From JBHELT01 sp046262935 (GTDB taxonomy: Bacteria > Actinomycetota > CADDZG01 > JAHWKV01): a stretch of 7,742 nt of DNA. Both the position numbers and the translations under genes were made by a program. Location of the stretch: assembly GCA_046262935.1 (NCBI GenBank), contig JBHELT010000081.1:1-7742 (forward strand), read 5' to 3'. Of the stretch, positions 6,147 to 7,742 are shown piece by piece. Positions within the stretch are counted from its first letter, which is position 1, and each line of letters opens with the position of its first letter. Under the pieces are notes generated by a model. It was not told where the DNA came from, did no database searches, and saw only the letters and a list, made by a program, of their open reading frames with translations.

Positions 6147-6157
6147 AGGTGACGCAC

Positions 6158-6187
6158 TGGAATCTTGACCCGTGGGTCAAGATTCCA
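6158..6187. promoter_or_regulatory. Long perfect palindrome, likely operator between divergent genes
   Basis: The left arm TGGAATCTTGACCC (6158-6171) and right arm GGGTCAAGATTCCA (6174-6187) are exact reverse complements around GT (6172-6173). A 14-bp perfect arm pair is far beyond chance for an 82-bp gap. It sits between the dehydrogenase operon (start 6135, leftward) and the glycosylase gene (start 6218, rightward), so it cannot terminate either. The core TTGACCCGTGGGTCAA suits a dimeric repressor, or two dimers; the regulator is not encoded in the window and its family is unknown. If transcription begins near 6186, the repeat also forms a strong hairpin at the 5' end of the operon mRNA, just before the ribosome site. 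Confidence 0.8.
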
Positions 6188-6192
6188 AACCA

Positions 6193-6201
6193 TTTATAGC
6201 A
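6193..6201 (-). promoter_or_regulatory. Candidate extended -10 promoter of the dehydrogenase operon
   Basis: On the minus strand, TG-C-TATAAA (6201-6193) matches an extended -10 with 5 of 6 hexamer positions. A -35 at 17-18 bp is not convincing, as expected for extended -10 promoters. The start of transcription would be near 6185-6187, at the right end of the palindrome, placing the palindrome over about +1 to +29. Confidence 0.5.
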
Positions 6202-6203
6202 CG

Positions 6204-6209
6204 TAACAT
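6204..6209 (+). promoter_or_regulatory. Candidate -10 for a leaderless glycosylase transcript
   Basis: TAACAT matches TATAAT at 4 of 6, including the key TA at the start and T at the end, and ends 8 nt before the ATG at 6218. No Shine-Dalgarno precedes that ATG. This is the arrangement of leaderless genes, which are frequent in actinobacteria. A -35 would overlap the right arm of the palindrome. Confidence 0.4.
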
Positions 6210-6217
6210 TCGGCCTC

Positions 6218-7426
6218 ATGAGTTCGATGAACCTGAGTGAGGCGAGGCGGATCTGCCTTGCGGCGCAAGGCTTTGGTGCCAAGCGCTCCGTGGGCCCACG
6301 AGGCGCCGGAATCGGTGCCTTAGAAGGGCTTGTGAAACACCTGGGGGTCGTCCAGATCGATTCGGTCAACGTCCTAGCGCGGGCGCACCACATGCCTGCC
6401 TTCTCACGGCTTGGGGTCTATGACCGATCGCTTCTCGATGTCCTTGCGTATCGCGATCGCAAGATCTTCGAGTATTGGGGGCACGCCGCCTCTTACCTTC
6501 CCATCGACCTTTTCCCGTACTTCCGCTGGAAGATGACACCGTCGGCGCGCACGGGGGCCGAAGGCCGCTGGCTCGAATGGGCGAATAACAACAAGGCCTA
6601 CATCGATGCCGCATACGAACAGGTCAAAGAGCGCGGACCGATGGCCGCGTCCGAACTAGCCGACCCAGGGCAACGCAACAGCAAATGGTGGGGATGGGCG
6701 ATCGGCAAGACCACGATGGAGTACCTGTTCCTCAGCGGAAAGGTGATGGTTTCGAACAGGCGCAACTTCGAACGCCTTTATGACCTGACCGAAAGAGTGA
6801 TCCCCGAACCGATCCTTGATGCGTTGCCCCCAACAGAACACCAGGCGCGCAAGCATCTGTTGACCATTTCTGCCAAGGCCCTTGGCGTTGGGACGCTAAG
6901 GGACTTCACCGATTACTTCCGTTTGGCCTTCACCAAGAGTCGGAGCGCGTTCATGGAACTGGTCGAAGAGGGCACATTGCTGCCTGTCGAAGTCGAAGGC
7001 TGGACCGAGAAAGCGTGGATGTACCCGGGCATCAAAGCGCGGCCGCCTCGCATGAGTTGCTTGGTGTCGCCGTTCGATCCTTTGGTCTGGGAACGGGCCC
7101 GTACCTCACGCTTGTTCGGGTTCGACTACAAGATCGAGATCTATGTCCCGGCTCCCCAACGCAAATACGGTTATTACTCATTGCCTTTCCTCATGGGCGA
7201 AAGGATCGCCGGAAGGGTGGACCTGAAAGCGGACCGCAAGAACAAAACACTGCTCGTTCATGCGGTCCATGCCGAACAAGATATAGACCCAGTTGAGCTA
7301 TCTCAGAAGCTTGCGGTTGAACTGGCGCGAACACGAACGTGGCTCGGCCTTGAGAACATCTCGGTCGTGGCGGCTACCAAGTTGGCGCGCTCGCTCAGGT
7401 CGGAAATCGCGGCTTCAACCGACTAG
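6218..7426 (+). CDS. ycaQ: Winged-helix DNA glycosylase, YcaQ/AlkX type
   Basis: 402 aa, close to the usual length of about 400 for the HTH_42 family. Members are DNA glycosylases; E. coli YcaQ (AlkX) unhooks interstrand crosslinks and removes bulky alkylated bases. The catalytic motif Gln-hydrophobic-Asp is present as Q46-I47-D48 in VVQIDSVNVLARAHH, the YcaQ version rather than the QxQ of AlkZ. Other family hallmarks are EYWGHAASYLP (85-95), a winged-helix stretch KWWGWAIGKTTMEYLFLSG (156-174), SPFDPLVWERAR (284-295) with LFGFDYKIEIYVP (299-311), and YGYYSLPFLMGERIAGRVDLK (317-337). ATG at 6218 is used although no ribosome site is visible; ATG at 6227 (codon 4) is an alternative. The gene is divergent from the dehydrogenase operon across the palindrome, and its 3' end overlaps ligA by 12 bp. 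Confidence 0.93.
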   Translation: MSSMNLSEARRICLAAQGFGAKRSVGPRGAGIGALEGLVKHLGVVQIDSVNVLARAHHMPAFSRLGVYDRSLLDVLAYRDRKIFEYWGHAASYLPIDLFPYFRWKMTPSARTGAEGRWLEWANNNKAYIDAAYEQVKERGPMAASELADPGQRNSKWWGWAIGKTTMEYLFLSGKVMVSNRRNFERLYDLTERVIPEPILDALPPTEHQARKHLLTISAKALGVGTLRDFTDYFRLAFTKSRSAFMELVEEGTLLPVEVEGWTEKAWMYPGIKARPPRMSCLVSPFDPLVWERARTSRLFGFDYKIEIYVPAPQRKYGYYSLPFLMGERIAGRVDLKADRKNKTLLVHAVHAEQDIDPVELSQKLAVELARTRTWLGLENISVVAATKLARSLRSEIAASTD

Positions 7427-7742
7427 TTTGCGCAGGCCCTCTTCATCGAGCAGTTCGATCCCAAGTTGTTCGGCCTTGGCTAGTTTGGAACCTGGACTTT
7501 CACCAACAACCACATAGTCAGTTTTTTTCGAAACACTAGAGACGACTTTGCCCCCGGCTTGCTCGATCAACGCTATGGCTTCATCGCGGCTCATGTTCTC
7601 GAGGCCCCCGGTCAGAACGAATGACTTGCCCGTTAGGGGGCCTTCGGGAACATCGGCGACGTCTTCATCGAAGCGAACGCCTGCGATGCGAAGCTTCTCG
7701 ATCACCGCACGGTTACGATTCGACGCGAAGAACTCGTGGATG
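7415..7742 (-). CDS. ligA: NAD-dependent DNA ligase LigA, C-terminal part
   Basis: The last 108 residues of LigA, with the 5' part beyond the right edge. NAD-dependent ligase seals nicks in replication and repair. The visible start IHEFFASNRNRAVIEKLR is the conserved end of the helix-hairpin-helix domain. It is followed by the C-terminal BRCT domain: GKSFVLTGGLENMSRDEA, then AGGKVVSSVSKKTDYVVVGE, SPGSKLAKAEQLGIELLDEE and the terminal LRKLVG. The frame is open to position 7742; the catalytic adenylation domain is not in view. The TGA stop (7417-7415) lies inside the convergent glycosylase gene, so the two genes overlap by 12 bp with no room for a terminator between them. Confidence 0.96.
   Translation of the reverse strand, partial: IHEFFASNRNRAVIEKLRIAGVRFDEDVADVPEGPLTGKSFVLTGGLENMSRDEAIALIEQAGGKVVSSVSKKTDYVVVGESPGSKLAKAEQLGIELLDEEGLRKLVG

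Noticed and set aside
6158..6187. Palindrome as an intrinsic terminator
   Set aside because: The flanking genes diverge from it, so no transcript of the window ends there, and neither side has a T-run.
1..7742. CRISPR array, insertion sequence, integrase or phage gene
   Set aside because: No spaced direct repeats, transposase or integrase motifs, or terminal repeats were seen. All long reading frames are accounted for by metabolic and repair genes.

Overview
The window is a compact, moderately G+C-rich bacterial segment that is almost fully coding. It carries a fatty-acyl-CoA or similar CoA-thioester catabolism cluster flanked by two DNA-maintenance genes. Three acyl-CoA dehydrogenases, a double-hotdog MaoC hydratase, TTG/GTG starts, 4-bp stop/start overlaps and a probable leaderless gene together suggest a high-G+C Gram-positive bacterium (Actinomycetota, possibly an Acidimicrobiia-like lineage). 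That placement is inference; there is no rRNA or other marker here.

Layout from left to right. Positions 1-125 (minus) hold the start of a lipoprotein gene that runs off the left edge. Positions 126-232 are a regulatory gap with an inverted repeat. Positions 233-1060 (minus) encode an Asp-nucleophile alpha/beta hydrolase, overlapping by 4 bp an upstream canonical acyl-CoA dehydrogenase at 1057-2196 (minus). A divergent promoter region (2197-2337) separates it from a plus-strand gene of unknown function (2338-2967), whose protein contains a duplicated module of about 65 residues. That gene converges on a leftward three-gene operon and shares a CTAG tetranucleotide with it as the stop on both strands. 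In transcription order the operon is dehydrogenase-like subunit A (5011-6135), dehydrogenase subunit B (3830-5014, 4-bp ATGA overlap) and a MaoC hydratase (2964-3794). A second divergent region (6136-6217) contains a 14+2+14 bp perfect inverted repeat. On its right is a YcaQ/AlkX-type DNA glycosylase (6218-7426, plus), which overlaps the 3' end of ligA by 12 bp (7415 to the right edge, minus).

How the genes may work together: the two overlapping dehydrogenase genes have complementary defects. Subunit B keeps the catalytic Glu and the isoalloxazine-side flavin motifs but has lost the RxxFGxxI and QxxGGxG motifs. Subunit A keeps those two motifs but has lost the catalytic Glu. This is the pattern expected of an obligate alpha2-beta2 heterotetrameric dehydrogenase like the actinobacterial steroid side-chain (ChsE/FadE28-FadE29) enzymes. 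The MaoC hydratase directly downstream would hydrate the enoyl-CoA product. The long palindrome is placed to control both this operon and the DNA glycosylase gene.
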